Shown here: positions 46,265 to 55,422 of the stretch, piece by piece | How positions within the stretch are numbered: position 1 is the stretch's first letter | How the letters are laid out: every line of letters begins with the position of its first letter | Origin: Ardenticatenaceae bacterium | Lineage (GTDB): Bacteria > Chloroflexota > Anaerolineae > Promineifilales > Promineifilaceae | Length of the DNA: 64,000 nucleotides | Reading direction: 5' to 3' | Assembly (NCBI GenBank): GCA_020634395.1 | Contig: JACKBU010000014.1 | Span: 1-64,000 of the forward strand | Made by a program: the position numbers and the translations under genes | Notes under the pieces: generated by a model | Database searches by the model: none | Told to the model about the DNA's origin: nothing | What the model saw: only the letters and a program-made list of their open reading frames with translations

Positions 46265-46576
46265 ATGCCAGGATTAGTACGAGGTATGGCGCGAACGGCC
46301 GCTGTAGTGGGCACTGCCACAGCCACCCGTAACGCAATAAACCGCCGCCAGGCAGATAAGAATGTAGCCGCTTATTCCAATGCCATGGAGCATCAGGCGT
46401 CGCAGCAGTATGCGCCCCCACCACAGCAGTATGCCCCACCACCGGCAGAGGAATACTATGCCCCGCCTTCTCAGGAGGATGTGATTACTCAGCTGGAGCG
46501 CCTGGGCGCTCTTAAGGCTCAGGGCATTCTTACTGAAGAGGAGTTTGCGGCAGAGAAAGCCAAGTTGCTTGGCTAA
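46265..46576 (+). CDS. Small protein with C-terminal SHOCT domain
   Basis: A 103-residue protein. The N-terminal 40 residues are Ala/Arg rich (RGMARTAAVVGTATATRNAI); a Pro/Tyr/Gln-rich linker has repeats YAPPPQQYAPPP; the end, EDVITQLERLGALKAQGILTEEEFAAEKAKLLG, is a SHOCT (short C-terminal) domain, which is thought to mediate oligomerisation. AAGGAGGTTATC precedes the ATG. It follows the DUF6325-like gene by 15 bases. Confidence 0.82.
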   Translation: MPGLVRGMARTAAVVGTATATRNAINRRQADKNVAAYSNAMEHQASQQYAPPPQQYAPPPAEEYYAPPSQEDVITQLERLGALKAQGILTEEEFAAEKAKLLG

Positions 46577-46675
46577 CGGCCGTCTAAACCACTATCCACA
46601 TCGTTAGCAGGGACTTTATTGAGGCGAAGACGGATTGAAACTTCTCCGCCTCGCCCCATACAAGGAGGATTAGCA

Positions 46676-46975
46676 ATGTGTTGTGCCTTTTTAGCGCTTG
46701 TGTTATTTGGCCCCCGTCTGTTTGGCGTGTTTTGGTGGATTTTCCAGCCCCTGCGCTGGCAAGCCGCGTTTAACAACTGGATCGGCCTCTATTGGATCTG
46801 GCCCACGCTCGGGATTGTTTTCCTTCCCTGGACGACGATCATGTATGTGATTGTGGCGCCCGGCGGTGTGAATGGCTGGGATTGGCTCTGGATTGGGCTG
46901 ATGCTGCTGGCGGACATAGCCTCTTATACCGGCGGTTTCGGCCGCAAGCGTATCCCTGGTTACGAAGGGTATTAA
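46676..46975 (+). CDS. Small Trp-rich three-helix membrane protein
   Basis: A 99-residue membrane protein beginning MCCAFLALVLFGPRLFGVFWW, with three helices and a short basic end (GRKRIPGYEGY). The AAGGAGGATTAGCA Shine-Dalgarno fixes the ATG at 46676. No named family is clear; small Trp-rich stress proteins are common. It ends the unit 45821-46975, just before the terminator. Confidence 0.75.
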   Translation: MCCAFLALVLFGPRLFGVFWWIFQPLRWQAAFNNWIGLYWIWPTLGIVFLPWTTIMYVIVAPGGVNGWDWLWIGLMLLADIASYTGGFGRKRIPGYEGY

Positions 46976-46987
46976 CCTCTGACCGGT

Positions 46988-47040
46988 AATCGGCAAAAAG
47001 CGAGCAAGCATTCGCTTGAAAGCTTTTTGCCGATTTTTCC
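46988..47040 (+). terminator. Intrinsic terminator after the small-protein unit
   Basis: AATCGGCAAAAAGC pairs with GCTTTTTGCCGATT (14 bp) around a 20-base loop and is followed by TTTCC. Confidence 0.85.
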
Positions 47041-47212
47041 TGTGTGGTCGGGGTATAACTTGGTGCAGCGACAAGATTTTGATATTCTATGACGAGAGTC
47101 AAAAAATTGCGGCGTCCTGATGATCAAGTTTAGTCGTTGCTTGATCAAGCCATCTCCAATACCTTTGGGGTTTTCCTAATAGCTGCACAATTTGCGTAAC
47201 CGGCGAGTCTCA

Positions 47213-48934
47213 ATGAAATCTTTCGTACCTATTCTTAGCTGGCTTCCTGCTTATCAGGGCAAACTGCTGCGTGGCGACGTGATTGCCGCGTTAACCGTGT
47301 GGGCATTGTTAGTGCCAGAAGCAATGGCATACGCGGGCATTGCCGGGCTGCCGCCAGAAACCGGTTTGTATACAGCGCCGCTGGCGCTGATAGCCTATGC
47401 TATTTTTGGTACTTCGCGCCATCTGAGTGTTGGCCCAAGTTCCACCGTCGCAGCACTTTCTTTTACGGTAGTGGCTGGATTGGCCGTGATTGGTTCTGGC
47501 GAATTTTTGCTGTTATCGGTGACGCTGGCTCTGGTTACCGGGTTACTGCTCATCGCCGCCAGTTTTTTGCGGCTGGGTGTGATGGCGGATTTTTTGTCGC
47601 GGCCGGTGCTGGACGGGTTTGTAGTGGGGGTGGCTATTTCTATTGCCGTAGGGCAGTTGGATAAGATTTTGGGGTATGAACCCAAGTCTACTTATAGTTT
47701 TGTGCCGGAAGTGTTGTTGTTTATCCGTGACATCACCCTGATTCATTGGCCTACATTTTTAGTGGGGACGGTCAGCCTGGGTCTGTTGTTTGCGCTGCAC
47801 AAATTTGTGCCCAAGATTCCAGCCGCGTTGGTGGTGTTGTTCTTGTCCATTATTCTTTCCAGCCTGATGGATTTTGCGGCGATGGGAATTCATATTGTAG
47901 GGCAGATTCCGGCTTCGCTGCCGCCTTTTGGTTTGCCAGAAGGGTTGTCCTTGCAGGATATGCTGTCTGTTATGGTGGGAGCTGGTGGGGTCGCGTTGGT
48001 AGCGTTCGCGGAATCGGTAGCCATTGCCCGCTCGATAGCGACCCGATTTGGGTATGAAGTGCGGGCGGATCAGGAACTGCTGGCTGTGGGGGCGGCTAAT
48101 TTGGGGGCGGGTTTTTGTGGCGGATTTGTGGTGGATGGCAGTATGTCCAAAACGGCCGCGTCGGTGGAGTCCGGGGCGCAGTCGCAAATGGTTTCCATCA
48201 TCGCGGCGGTGGCTATTTTGATTACGGCCGTTGCCCTGACCCCGCTCTTTTACAGCCTGCCAGAGGCTACGTTGGGGGCCATCGTCATCCATGCCGTCTG
48301 GCACTCCATCAACCTGCGAAAAGTAGGGCAATATCGCGGCATTACAACGCTTGACTACGCAACGGCCGTTGTGGCTTTGGGAGGCGTGCTGCTGTTGGGC
48401 TTGCTGCAAGGTTTGCTGCTGGCAACCTTTCTGGCGCTGGTCGTGTTGTTGTTTGGCACCAAACGGCGCAATACGGCCGTGTTGGGGAAGGTGCCGGGCA
48501 CGACCGTTTTCCGCAGCATCGAAAACTATCCGGATGGGGAAACCTTTCCGGGACTCGTCATTCTACGCTTTGATGGGGCCTTGTTCTTTGCCAACGCCCC
48601 GGATTTTATTTCTGCGGCCCGACAGGCTTTAACGACGGCCCAATCACCGCCAAAAGTTGTCTTGATAGATGGGGAAAGCATGAACGGCATTGACGCCACC
48701 GCCGCCATCATGTTGATGGAGTTTCAAGAAGAACTGACGCGAACAGGCATTGAACTGCGCCTGTGCCGCATGAAAACGGAGATTATGAAGATCATTCAGC
48801 GCACAGAATTGTATGCCACCATCCCCCCGGAGCACTATTATCTGACGGTGGAAGAAGCAGTTAAGGCATATCTGACCGATACACAACAGAGCAGCAATGG
48901 CCGTGTTAAGGAACCCGCTTCGACTAAAATATGA
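47213..48934 (+). CDS. SulP family anion transporter with STAS domain (third copy)
   Basis: A 573-residue SulP protein from ATG 47213; TTG 47192 in frame is an alternative. Motifs: DVIAALTVWALLVPEAMAYAG, GLPPETGLYTAPLALI, and SSTVAALSFTVVAGLAV. The STAS domain (about 440-550) has PKVVLIDGESMNGIDATAAI, the loop where SulP/anti-sigma-antagonist STAS domains are phosphorylated; here the Ser/Thr position reads NGIDATA, consistent with an intact loop. It is more distant from the first two SulP proteins. It overlaps the next gene by 38 bases. Confidence 0.92.
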   Translation: MKSFVPILSWLPAYQGKLLRGDVIAALTVWALLVPEAMAYAGIAGLPPETGLYTAPLALIAYAIFGTSRHLSVGPSSTVAALSFTVVAGLAVIGSGEFLLLSVTLALVTGLLLIAASFLRLGVMADFLSRPVLDGFVVGVAISIAVGQLDKILGYEPKSTYSFVPEVLLFIRDITLIHWPTFLVGTVSLGLLFALHKFVPKIPAALVVLFLSIILSSLMDFAAMGIHIVGQIPASLPPFGLPEGLSLQDMLSVMVGAGGVALVAFAESVAIARSIATRFGYEVRADQELLAVGAANLGAGFCGGFVVDGSMSKTAASVESGAQSQMVSIIAAVAILITAVALTPLFYSLPEATLGAIVIHAVWHSINLRKVGQYRGITTLDYATAVVALGGVLLLGLLQGLLLATFLALVVLLFGTKRRNTAVLGKVPGTTVFRSIENYPDGETFPGLVILRFDGALFFANAPDFISAARQALTTAQSPPKVVLIDGESMNGIDATAAIMLMEFQEELTRTGIELRLCRMKTEIMKIIQRTELYATIPPEHYYLTVEEAVKAYLTDTQQSSNGRVKEPASTKI

Positions 48935-50612
48935 TCGCCAGAACCTCGCCTCTGATTTAACGGCAGGTGTCGCTTCCGCCTTTGTCACCATACCCGATGG
49001 TCTGGCTTCGGCAATACTGGCCGGCGTCAATCCCATGCAGGGGTTGTATGCCTTGATGGTTGGCACGCCCATTGCCGCTTTTACGCTTAGTTCGCAGTTT
49101 ATGTACGTGGGTAACACAGGCGCTATGGCTGTGGCTACCGGGGATGCCCTGGCCGATGTTTCTGGTGTGGATGTGCTGCAGGCGCTGGCCATACTAACCC
49201 TGATGGTGGGCGTTATCCAGTTTCTTTTGGGCATTCTGCGGCTGGGCGGCATCACCAAATTTGTGTCTAACGCCGTCATGGTTGGATTTATGACTGGCAT
49301 AGCCCTGCTGATTATTTTGGGCCAGCTCAAAACGTTTACCGGGTACACCAGCCCTTATAACAACGATGTGCTGGCAGGATTGGACACGCTGCTTCATTTT
49401 AACCAGTGGGATTTGGGAACTTTTTTTGTTGGCGCCCTGACCATTGCCTTAATTGTCGGATTGGGTAAAACGCGGCTGAAAGACTTTAACATGATTCTGG
49501 CTATTTTGGCGGCTTCGGTGGTAACGGCCGTTTTTAGCCTCAGCTCTGTGGAAACCATTGGCGACATCGCCGATATCCCGCGCGGTTTTCCTTCCTTAAC
49601 CCTGCCCGATTTCTCATTAATTCCACTGCTGCTCCCGTCGGCCTTGGCCTTAGCCCTCATTGGGCTGGTACAGGCTGTGGGGGTTAGTAAAACGGTACCC
49701 AACTCCGACGGCAACTTTCCCGACGCTTCGCGCGATTTTGCCGGCCAGGGCCTGGCCAACATTGGCAGCGGCCTCGTGGGTGGGCTGCCCATTGGCGGCA
49801 CCATGTCTGAAACCTCTGTGAGCATGAGCGCCGGCGCGAAAACGCGCTTTGCCAACATCTTTTCGGGCATTCTCATTATCACCGTGGTGCTGCTGTTTGG
49901 AAATCTTGTAGAGCGCATCGCCATGCCGGCCGTGGCGGCGCTGCTCATGGTGGCCGGCTATGAAGCCATCAAGATTAGTGAAATTGAAGATGTCCGGGAT
50001 ATCGGCATTGGGCCGCGGGCCATCATGCTGGTGACTTTTATGGCGACCATGATCTGGCCACTGCAGTATGCGGTCCTCGTGGGCGTTATCTTATCTGTGC
50101 TGCAATATTTAGGACAGTCGGCGGCTGATGTGCGGCTGGGCGCGCTGGTTCCGCAACCCGATGGCTATGTGTTGGAAACGGATCCTCCAGAAGTACTGGA
50201 ATCGTACAGCGTGATTTTGCTGCGAGTATATGGCAGTGTTTTTTATGCGGCAGCTTCCAGACTGGAGGAACTACTACCGGCGCCCCAGCAAGCGGTAGGA
50301 GCGGTGGTTATTTTAAATTTGCGCGGGGCGGATCGGGTAGGCAGCACCTTCATCAAGGTGCTTGAGCGGTATGCTCTCAAGCTTAGAGTGCACGGCAGCA
50401 AATTGATGCTGACCGGTGTTCATAAACGCGTTCTGGAGCAGATTGAAAAGACAGAAACGACGGAGTCGATTGCCCGTGATGATATTTTCCTGGCGGATGA
50501 ACGACTCATGTTTGCTACCTGGCAGGCATGGTCGGCGGCTCAGGCGTGGGTCGCGGCCCAACGAGGAGCGGTGGCGAAGCCAGAAGAAGCAGATGTGAAC
50601 GTGCAGCAGTAA
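48897..50612 (+). CDS. SulP family anion transporter with STAS-like end (fourth copy)
   Basis: A 571-residue SulP protein: LTAGVASAFVTIPDGLASAILAGV, NPMQGLYALMVG and GNTGAMAVATGDALADVSGV. The C-terminal domain (about 440-545) has the STAS fold pattern (YSVILLRVYGSVFYAAASRLEELL, GAVVILNLRGADRVGSTFIKVL). Start ATG 48897 lies inside the end of the upstream gene, so the two are translationally coupled (38-base overlap). Substrate unknown. Confidence 0.92.
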   Translation: MAVLRNPLRLKYDRQNLASDLTAGVASAFVTIPDGLASAILAGVNPMQGLYALMVGTPIAAFTLSSQFMYVGNTGAMAVATGDALADVSGVDVLQALAILTLMVGVIQFLLGILRLGGITKFVSNAVMVGFMTGIALLIILGQLKTFTGYTSPYNNDVLAGLDTLLHFNQWDLGTFFVGALTIALIVGLGKTRLKDFNMILAILAASVVTAVFSLSSVETIGDIADIPRGFPSLTLPDFSLIPLLLPSALALALIGLVQAVGVSKTVPNSDGNFPDASRDFAGQGLANIGSGLVGGLPIGGTMSETSVSMSAGAKTRFANIFSGILIITVVLLFGNLVERIAMPAVAALLMVAGYEAIKISEIEDVRDIGIGPRAIMLVTFMATMIWPLQYAVLVGVILSVLQYLGQSAADVRLGALVPQPDGYVLETDPPEVLESYSVILLRVYGSVFYAAASRLEELLPAPQQAVGAVVILNLRGADRVGSTFIKVLERYALKLRVHGSKLMLTGVHKRVLEQIEKTETTESIARDDIFLADERLMFATWQAWSAAQAWVAAQRGAVAKPEEADVNVQQ

Positions 50613-50714
50613 CAGGCTGCGGCGTGCAGCCAGATTATTATTGACTTTTTGGTGAGTGCCAGACCACCAGTCTTGGCGTGGTTTGGGCAAATTTAGTGAA
50701 AGGAGAGTGAAACT

Positions 50715-51269
50715 ATGTTAAGAAGACGAGCGGGAGAACCAGGTCCGGGACCAGCGCGCGGTCCGGTCCGGGGTGGCGGGGCAACCCGCTACCAGATGCG
50801 GCAGCGTATGTTTGCCATTGGCGATGATTTCTTTATTGAAGATCAAAACGGCCGTCGCGTTTTCAAAGTCGATGGTAAAGCCTTACGAGTCCGTTCTACG
50901 CTGCTGTTTGAGGACGCAAACGGCCGTGAACTGTACAAAATCCAGGAAAAGATGGTGCGCGTGCGCGATACCATGGACATTGAAGATGCCAATGGGCGGG
51001 TAGCCGCTAAGGTCCACAACGCCCTAATCACCCCGCTGCGTGACCGCTGGCAAATCGACATCCCTGGCGGCGCAGACCTGACTACCCAGGGCAACATCGT
51101 CAATCATGAATACCGCATTGAGCAGGGCCGCCAGACGGTAGCCACAATCTCTAAGAACTGGTTCCGGGTGCGCGATACCTACGGGGTAGAAGTGGCGCCC
51201 GGCCAGGATGATGCCCTGCTGCTGGCTATCACGGTGTGCATTGACATGATGGCCCATTCGGGCCGGTAA
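50715..51269 (+). CDS. LURP-one-related (Tubby-like) protein
   Basis: A 184-residue protein. After a Gly/Arg/Pro-rich lead (LRRRAGEPGPGPARGPVRGG) comes the repeated beta-strand pattern of LURP-one-related proteins: FAIGDDFFIEDQNGRRVFKVDG, LFEDANGRELYKI, DTMDIEDANGRVAAKV, and the helix-containing end. These form a Tubby-like barrel that may bind lipid phosphates; scramblase-like proteins are relatives. AAAGGAGAGTGAAACT precedes ATG. It starts a unit of three genes (50715-52761). Confidence 0.85.
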   Translation: MLRRRAGEPGPGPARGPVRGGGATRYQMRQRMFAIGDDFFIEDQNGRRVFKVDGKALRVRSTLLFEDANGRELYKIQEKMVRVRDTMDIEDANGRVAAKVHNALITPLRDRWQIDIPGGADLTTQGNIVNHEYRIEQGRQTVATISKNWFRVRDTYGVEVAPGQDDALLLAITVCIDMMAHSGR

Positions 51270-51348
51270 GTTTTCGTCCGGGCGCAACCCGCGAGTGGTT
51301 GCCAGGCACGATTTCTAAACTGAAGATACGGAAACGGAGGTAAGCAAA

Positions 51349-52230
51349 ATGAGTGGTCCAATTCAAATGGTCATGATCAAGTTTGATACGACGGAAAAGT
51401 TCCAGGGCGAAATTATGCGGGAATTGAATGAGCTGCGGGGCAAAGGGCTGATTCGCCTGCTTGATGTGATGATGGTGGCGAAAAAGCCCAATGGCCAGAT
51501 ACAGCGCATGGAGATGACCGACCTGAGCGATGCCCAAATGCATAAGTTTGGCGTGGTGTTGGGGAAGTTGATGGGTATGGATGGCGACACGGCCGTTTCC
51601 GAATCCCCTCTGGTCGCTGCCGGCACCCAGTTTGGCCTGACGGCTGATGATCTGGCCAGTTTGCCTGACCAACTGGAACCTAATACGGCAGCCGCTTTGT
51701 TACTATTTGAACATACCTGGGCGGCCGGTTTTCGGGCAGCCGTCGCCCGGGCCGGCGGACATATGACCGCCCAGGGTTTCCTGACGCCGCAGCTCCTCAC
51801 GACAGTGGGTAGAGAAGTTAAGGCAATTCAGGAGGCAGAGGCAACCCTTGAACTGACGGAGGCGATCAAAGGCGCGGCAATGCTGGATGCTTTGATTACC
51901 CTGGCGGAAGTGGAGGCTATTGAGGAAGCGGCCGTTGAAGAGGCCGCCGTCGTTGTCGCTCTGGCGGAAGAGGTAGAAGCGCAAGCCGTGGCCGAGGTCA
52001 TAGAGGTGTCCGAAAGAGCGGAATTCGTTAAATCGGCTATTGCGGCTGACGTTCTGCGCACTTTGGTTGTAGCTGGTATGATTGAAGACGCGGCTGTAAA
52101 CGAAGCGTTGGAAGTTTTGGCAGCCGCCGAGTTGATTGAGGAAGCGGCGATGCTGGAAGCGGCGACGGCCGTGGCCACCATGGAAGCCGAAGTTGCCGAA
52201 GCGAAAGAAGCGTTGGCGGCAAATCCCTAG
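51349..52230 (+). CDS. DUF6325-like protein with long Ala/Glu-rich helical tail
   Basis: A 293-residue protein. Residues about 1-145 match the DUF6325-like pattern (IQMVMIKFDTTEKFQGEIMR, LIRLLDVMMVAKKPNGQIQR, and LLLFEHTWAAGFRAAVARAG with the EHxWA motif). Residues about 160-293 are almost all Ala, Glu, Val, Ile and Leu (TLAEVEAIEEAAVEEAAVVV, LEVLAAAELIEEAAMLEAAT), an amphipathic, highly acidic helical region probably forming a long bundle or coiled coil. The tail is absent in 45821-46249. Shine-Dalgarno GGAGGTAAGCAAA. Confidence 0.78.
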   Translation: MSGPIQMVMIKFDTTEKFQGEIMRELNELRGKGLIRLLDVMMVAKKPNGQIQRMEMTDLSDAQMHKFGVVLGKLMGMDGDTAVSESPLVAAGTQFGLTADDLASLPDQLEPNTAAALLLFEHTWAAGFRAAVARAGGHMTAQGFLTPQLLTTVGREVKAIQEAEATLELTEAIKGAAMLDALITLAEVEAIEEAAVEEAAVVVALAEEVEAQAVAEVIEVSERAEFVKSAIAADVLRTLVVAGMIEDAAVNEALEVLAAAELIEEAAMLEAATAVATMEAEVAEAKEALAANP

Positions 52231-52248
52231 ACAGTAGGAGGAATCGAT

Positions 52249-52761
52249 ATGAGCCAGAATTTGATCGTAATCGCTTTTGATACAGAAGATAAGGCGGAAG
52301 AAGTCCTGGAGACGATGAGAAGCAGCGAAAAGCACGGCTTTCTCAATTTAGAAGATTCGGTAGTCGTCAAGAAGGATGCCGATGGCAAAGTACATTCCAA
52401 AAACGCCATGGACAAGACCACGAAAGAAGGAATAGTGGCCGGTGGTCTTCTTGGAATGTTTTTGACAGCCTTTTTCTTCGGGCCGGTTGGCTGGCTGGGT
52501 GCAGCTTTGATCGGCGGCGCCGCAGGCGGTGGCATCGGGGCATTGATGAAGAAAGGCGTAGAGCGGGACTTCATCAAGGATGTCAGTGAAACGATTCAGC
52601 CTGGAACCTCGGCGCTGTTCCTGGTCGTCCGCTCGGCGAATGCTGACGTGGCCGTGGCGGCTTTACGCCAGTACGAAGGCAAAATTCTTCAGTCTACCCT
52701 CCCGGAAGATGCTGAAGAAACGTTGGAACGCGCATTACGTCCTAAGAACCCTTCCGCCTAA
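52249..52761 (+). CDS. DUF1269-type glycine-zipper membrane protein
   Basis: A 170-residue protein with NLIVIAFDTEDKAEEVLETM, then LEDSVVVKKDADGKV, the Gly-rich membrane hairpin GIVAGGLLGMFLTAFFFGPV and GWLGAALIGGAAGGGIGALM, and FIKDVSETIQPGTSALFLVV at the end. This is a full set of DUF1269 family features. Shine-Dalgarno AGGAGGAATCGAT. It ends the operon 50715-52761, with a terminator at 52803-52842. Confidence 0.85.
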   Translation: MSQNLIVIAFDTEDKAEEVLETMRSSEKHGFLNLEDSVVVKKDADGKVHSKNAMDKTTKEGIVAGGLLGMFLTAFFFGPVGWLGAALIGGAAGGGIGALMKKGVERDFIKDVSETIQPGTSALFLVVRSANADVAVAALRQYEGKILQSTLPEDAEETLERALRPKNPSA

Positions 52762-52802
52762 AGCCAGAGGCATATAGTCGGAAGCAGGATACCTACATTT
52801 AC

Positions 52803-52842
52803 AAAACAAGAGGGTAATTGTTCGGCAATTACCCTCTTGTTT
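52803..52842. terminator. Bidirectional intrinsic terminator between convergent genes
   Basis: AAAACAAGAGGGTAATTG and CAATTACCCTCTTGTTTT form an 18-bp stem with a four-base loop, ending in T on one strand and A on the other. It serves the DUF1269 gene on the plus strand and the maturase gene on the minus strand. Confidence 0.9.
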
Positions 52843-52881
52843 TATTCTCTTACGAAGGCCGGAATCTACGAGCGTGCCCCT

Positions 52882-54234
52882 TTATACTGCGGGTCGACCG
52901 TGACAGTTTTTAAACTTTTTGCCACTGCCACAGGGGCAGGGATCGTTTCGGCCGACCTTTACGGCCGTTGGCGGCTCCACGTCTGGTTGGTAAAGCTGCA
53001 TAATTTCATCGGCGTAACGTCCCTGCCGCAGTAAACCGGCCATCATTTTCATGGGTCGATCGACGTGGTTGAAAAACAGCTTGTAACCAGGGCACAAATA
53101 GTTTAATCCATCCTCACCATCTGGCGTGCGGATAAAGCGGTTGCGGGGACAGCCGCCGTTGCAGGCAAACCGCACGGTACATTCCTGGCAGTAACGAGGC
53201 AGCGTTTGCTGTTTGTCCAGACCAAACTGGCGCTGCTTAGCTGAGTTCACCAGATCGAGCATATGAGTCTCGTGGATGTTGCCGAGCAGATAATCGGGTT
53301 CGACGTAATGGTCGCAGGCGTATAAATCGCCGTTGTGTTCCAGGGCTAGGGCATTGCCGCAGGTGGGGGCAAAGATGCACAGACTGTACTGCCCTACGTG
53401 GGCACCCAGGGTCGCATCAAAGAGTTGCACAAAAACCTGGCCTACGTCGCGCTGGATCCATTCGTCGAAGATGGCGCAGAGAAAACGGCCGTACTGCTCT
53501 CCATCTACCGAACGTTCTGTTACCAGATGGCCGGCCTGCGTGTATAACGGCCGTTGCCCGCCCGGTCGTTCGCTCCAACCAATATTGGCCAGCGGCAAGA
53601 ATTGGGCCGTTGCCCGCTCTACAATCGGGATGAACTGGATGTACTGCGCCCCTAACTCGTCACGAAAGAAGCGGTAGATCTCTAGGGGGCGATTTTGGTT
53701 GGCGGCGTGTACGGTGCACAGGATATTAAAATCCACATTGTGCTTGGCCAGCAGTCGCCAGCCCTGCATAACCTGGTCAAAGCTGCCTGCGCCCCCTTTG
53801 TTGACTCGATAGGTATCATGGATTTCGCGCGGGCCATCGACGCTGAGGCCGATAAGGAAGTTGTGCTCTTTGAAAAAGGCGCACCATTCGTCGTCCAGTT
53901 TGGTGCCGTTGGTCTGCATGGTGTGCAGCAGACGCTGGCCTGGCTTTTTGTACTTTTCCGCCAGTTCTACCGAACGTTTGAAGAAGTCTAACCCCATGAG
54001 CGTGGGTTCCCCGCCTTGCCAGGCAACGATAACTTCGGCGGTACGGCCGTGTGCCTCCAGAAGCTGCCGAATATAGGTTTCCAGCAAGCTGTCTTCCATG
54101 CGGAAGCGGCTGCCGGGATATAACGACTCCTTCGACAAGAAGAAACAGTATTTACAATCCAGATTGCAGACCGCTCCGGTTGGTTTTGCCAGCAAATGAA
54201 ATGCCGAAGATACGGCCGTAGACATTGTTGCCAT
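52882..54234 (-). CDS. Anaerobic sulfatase-maturing enzyme (radical SAM) with SEC-C tail
   Basis: A 450-residue radical SAM enzyme. Cluster motif CNLDCKYCFF (C-x3-C-x2-C), then VAWQGGEPTLMG; the SPASM part has CGNALALEHNGDLYACDHYV and YCQECTVRFACNGGCPRNRF. This is the typical order of anSME proteins, which oxidise the Cys or Ser of a sulfatase to formylglycine without oxygen. The C-terminus adds a SEC-C zinc motif (GRNDPCPCGSGKKFKNCHG). Both sulfatases 20 kb away carry Cys-type sites, so it is their likely maturase. ATG 54234 follows GGGAGAAATAACTG. Its stop faces the DUF1269 gene across a terminator. Confidence 0.93.
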   Translation of the reverse strand: MATMSTAVSSAFHLLAKPTGAVCNLDCKYCFFLSKESLYPGSRFRMEDSLLETYIRQLLEAHGRTAEVIVAWQGGEPTLMGLDFFKRSVELAEKYKKPGQRLLHTMQTNGTKLDDEWCAFFKEHNFLIGLSVDGPREIHDTYRVNKGGAGSFDQVMQGWRLLAKHNVDFNILCTVHAANQNRPLEIYRFFRDELGAQYIQFIPIVERATAQFLPLANIGWSERPGGQRPLYTQAGHLVTERSVDGEQYGRFLCAIFDEWIQRDVGQVFVQLFDATLGAHVGQYSLCIFAPTCGNALALEHNGDLYACDHYVEPDYLLGNIHETHMLDLVNSAKQRQFGLDKQQTLPRYCQECTVRFACNGGCPRNRFIRTPDGEDGLNYLCPGYKLFFNHVDRPMKMMAGLLRQGRYADEIMQLYQPDVEPPTAVKVGRNDPCPCGSGKKFKNCHGRPAV

Positions 54235-54259
54235 CAGTTATTTCTCCCAGTTCTGTATC

Positions 54260-55051
54260 TTACAACATTTGCTCCAATTCCGTGATCTTTTCTACCAGTT
54301 CGACTTCGGCTGCTTGCATTTGCTCCAGCAAGGATTTCAGTTCACCGAGCTTTGCCCGTGGATCAGTAGGCTCGTACTCGTTCTCCTTTTTTTTCGGTGC
54401 GCCCAAAAAGAAGTTAGAAAGAAAGCTGGCCAGAACACCGATCAGCGCTACGCCGGACAACATGACGAAAACTGCCAAAACACGCCCCCACGGCGACACC
54501 GGAAAACGATCTCCATAGCCGACTGTGGTCATGGTTACAAAGGTCCACCAGACCGCATCGCCGGAGGTGGTGATATTGGCGTTCGGGTAGGAAGCTTCGA
54601 CCTTCAGCATGAAAACACCGACAATTTCGGCTATGACGATAATGCCGAAGATGGTGATAAAGAGGGCAATGCCTGCCCGGTTGTTGACAATCTCGTTCAC
54701 CATATTCTGCACACCGAAAATTCGCAGCAGCCGTGCTGCACGGAAGATGCGAAAGACGCGGAAGATACGCAGCTGCGGTAGACAGGCCAACAAATCGGCC
54801 CACCCCCAATTTCTGAAGAAGTAGTTGGATTTAGAAGAAGCCGTCAGCAGGCGGTACGTAAAATCGAACAAGAAAAACACTGTCAAAATAGCATTGATAA
54901 TTTCCAGGACACCCATTGTCAGGGGAGAAATCGAGTAGAAGTAATCAATCCATATGAGGATCAGGTTGAAAACAGACACCAACGAGAGCAATAAAATGAA
55001 CAACTCATACCCGGTACTCTTCAATTCTTTTTCTTGCTGGTTTTCAGTCAT
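54260..55051 (-). CDS. Voltage-gated potassium channel, six helices
   Basis: A 263-residue Kv-like protein: S1-S3, an S4 with Arg every third residue (RIFRVFRIFRAARLLRIFG), S5, selectivity filter MTTVGYGDRF and S6. The C-terminal 45 residues form a coiled coil (LKSLLEQMQAAEVELVEKIT). Length and layout match bacterial KvAP-type channels. It is transcribed to the left from a divergent region that contains an island motif with -10 TATACT pointing at it. Gap to the maturase gene is 25 bases, so the two may be co-transcribed. Confidence 0.93.
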   Translation of the reverse strand: MTENQQEKELKSTGYELFILLLSLVSVFNLILIWIDYFYSISPLTMGVLEIINAILTVFFLFDFTYRLLTASSKSNYFFRNWGWADLLACLPQLRIFRVFRIFRAARLLRIFGVQNMVNEIVNNRAGIALFITIFGIIVIAEIVGVFMLKVEASYPNANITTSGDAVWWTFVTMTTVGYGDRFPVSPWGRVLAVFVMLSGVALIGVLASFLSNFFLGAPKKKENEYEPTDPRAKLGELKSLLEQMQAAEVELVEKITELEQML

Positions 55052-55216
55052 GATTTGCCTTTCCTTCTTGTTTGCTTCACTATTTCCGTTTTGTGTTGGG
55101 TATTATACGGCCGTGTAGAAGGTCAGCCGCTTTGCATATCTCCCACTTTTTTGTCGTACCGTTTCAGCACGGTATTTAACGAAGAGAGTGAGAGACACAG
55201 TCTACAAATCTAAAGT

Positions 55217-55263
55217 AGTATAGACGATTTGACCAGATAGGAACTCCTCCAAAAAGGTTCACA
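55217..55263 (-). promoter_or_regulatory. Island motif site, leftward copy (controls the Kv channel)
   Basis: On the minus strand TGTGAACCTTTTTGG (55249-55263), 26 bases, then TATACT (55217-55222), a good -10. The start codon of the channel is 166 bases further on. Confidence 0.65.
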
Positions 55264-55422
55264 AATGGGTTATATCGCTGAAGACCAGCGATTCCTTGCT
55301 GGAGCGAGTAGGTCCAGCTTACCGGTTCATTCCCTTCCTGCAAAACGGACTGCCACAATGGGCGAACACTTCTTGCAAGTGTAGGAATACTAAAGATAAA
55401 CTATGGAAACGAATACAACTTT

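Noticed and set aside
50641..50660. TTTTTGGTG upstream of the LURP-one gene, resembling the island motif
   Set aside because: No TAnnnT hexamer lies 26-27 bases downstream and the left half of the 15-mer does not match.
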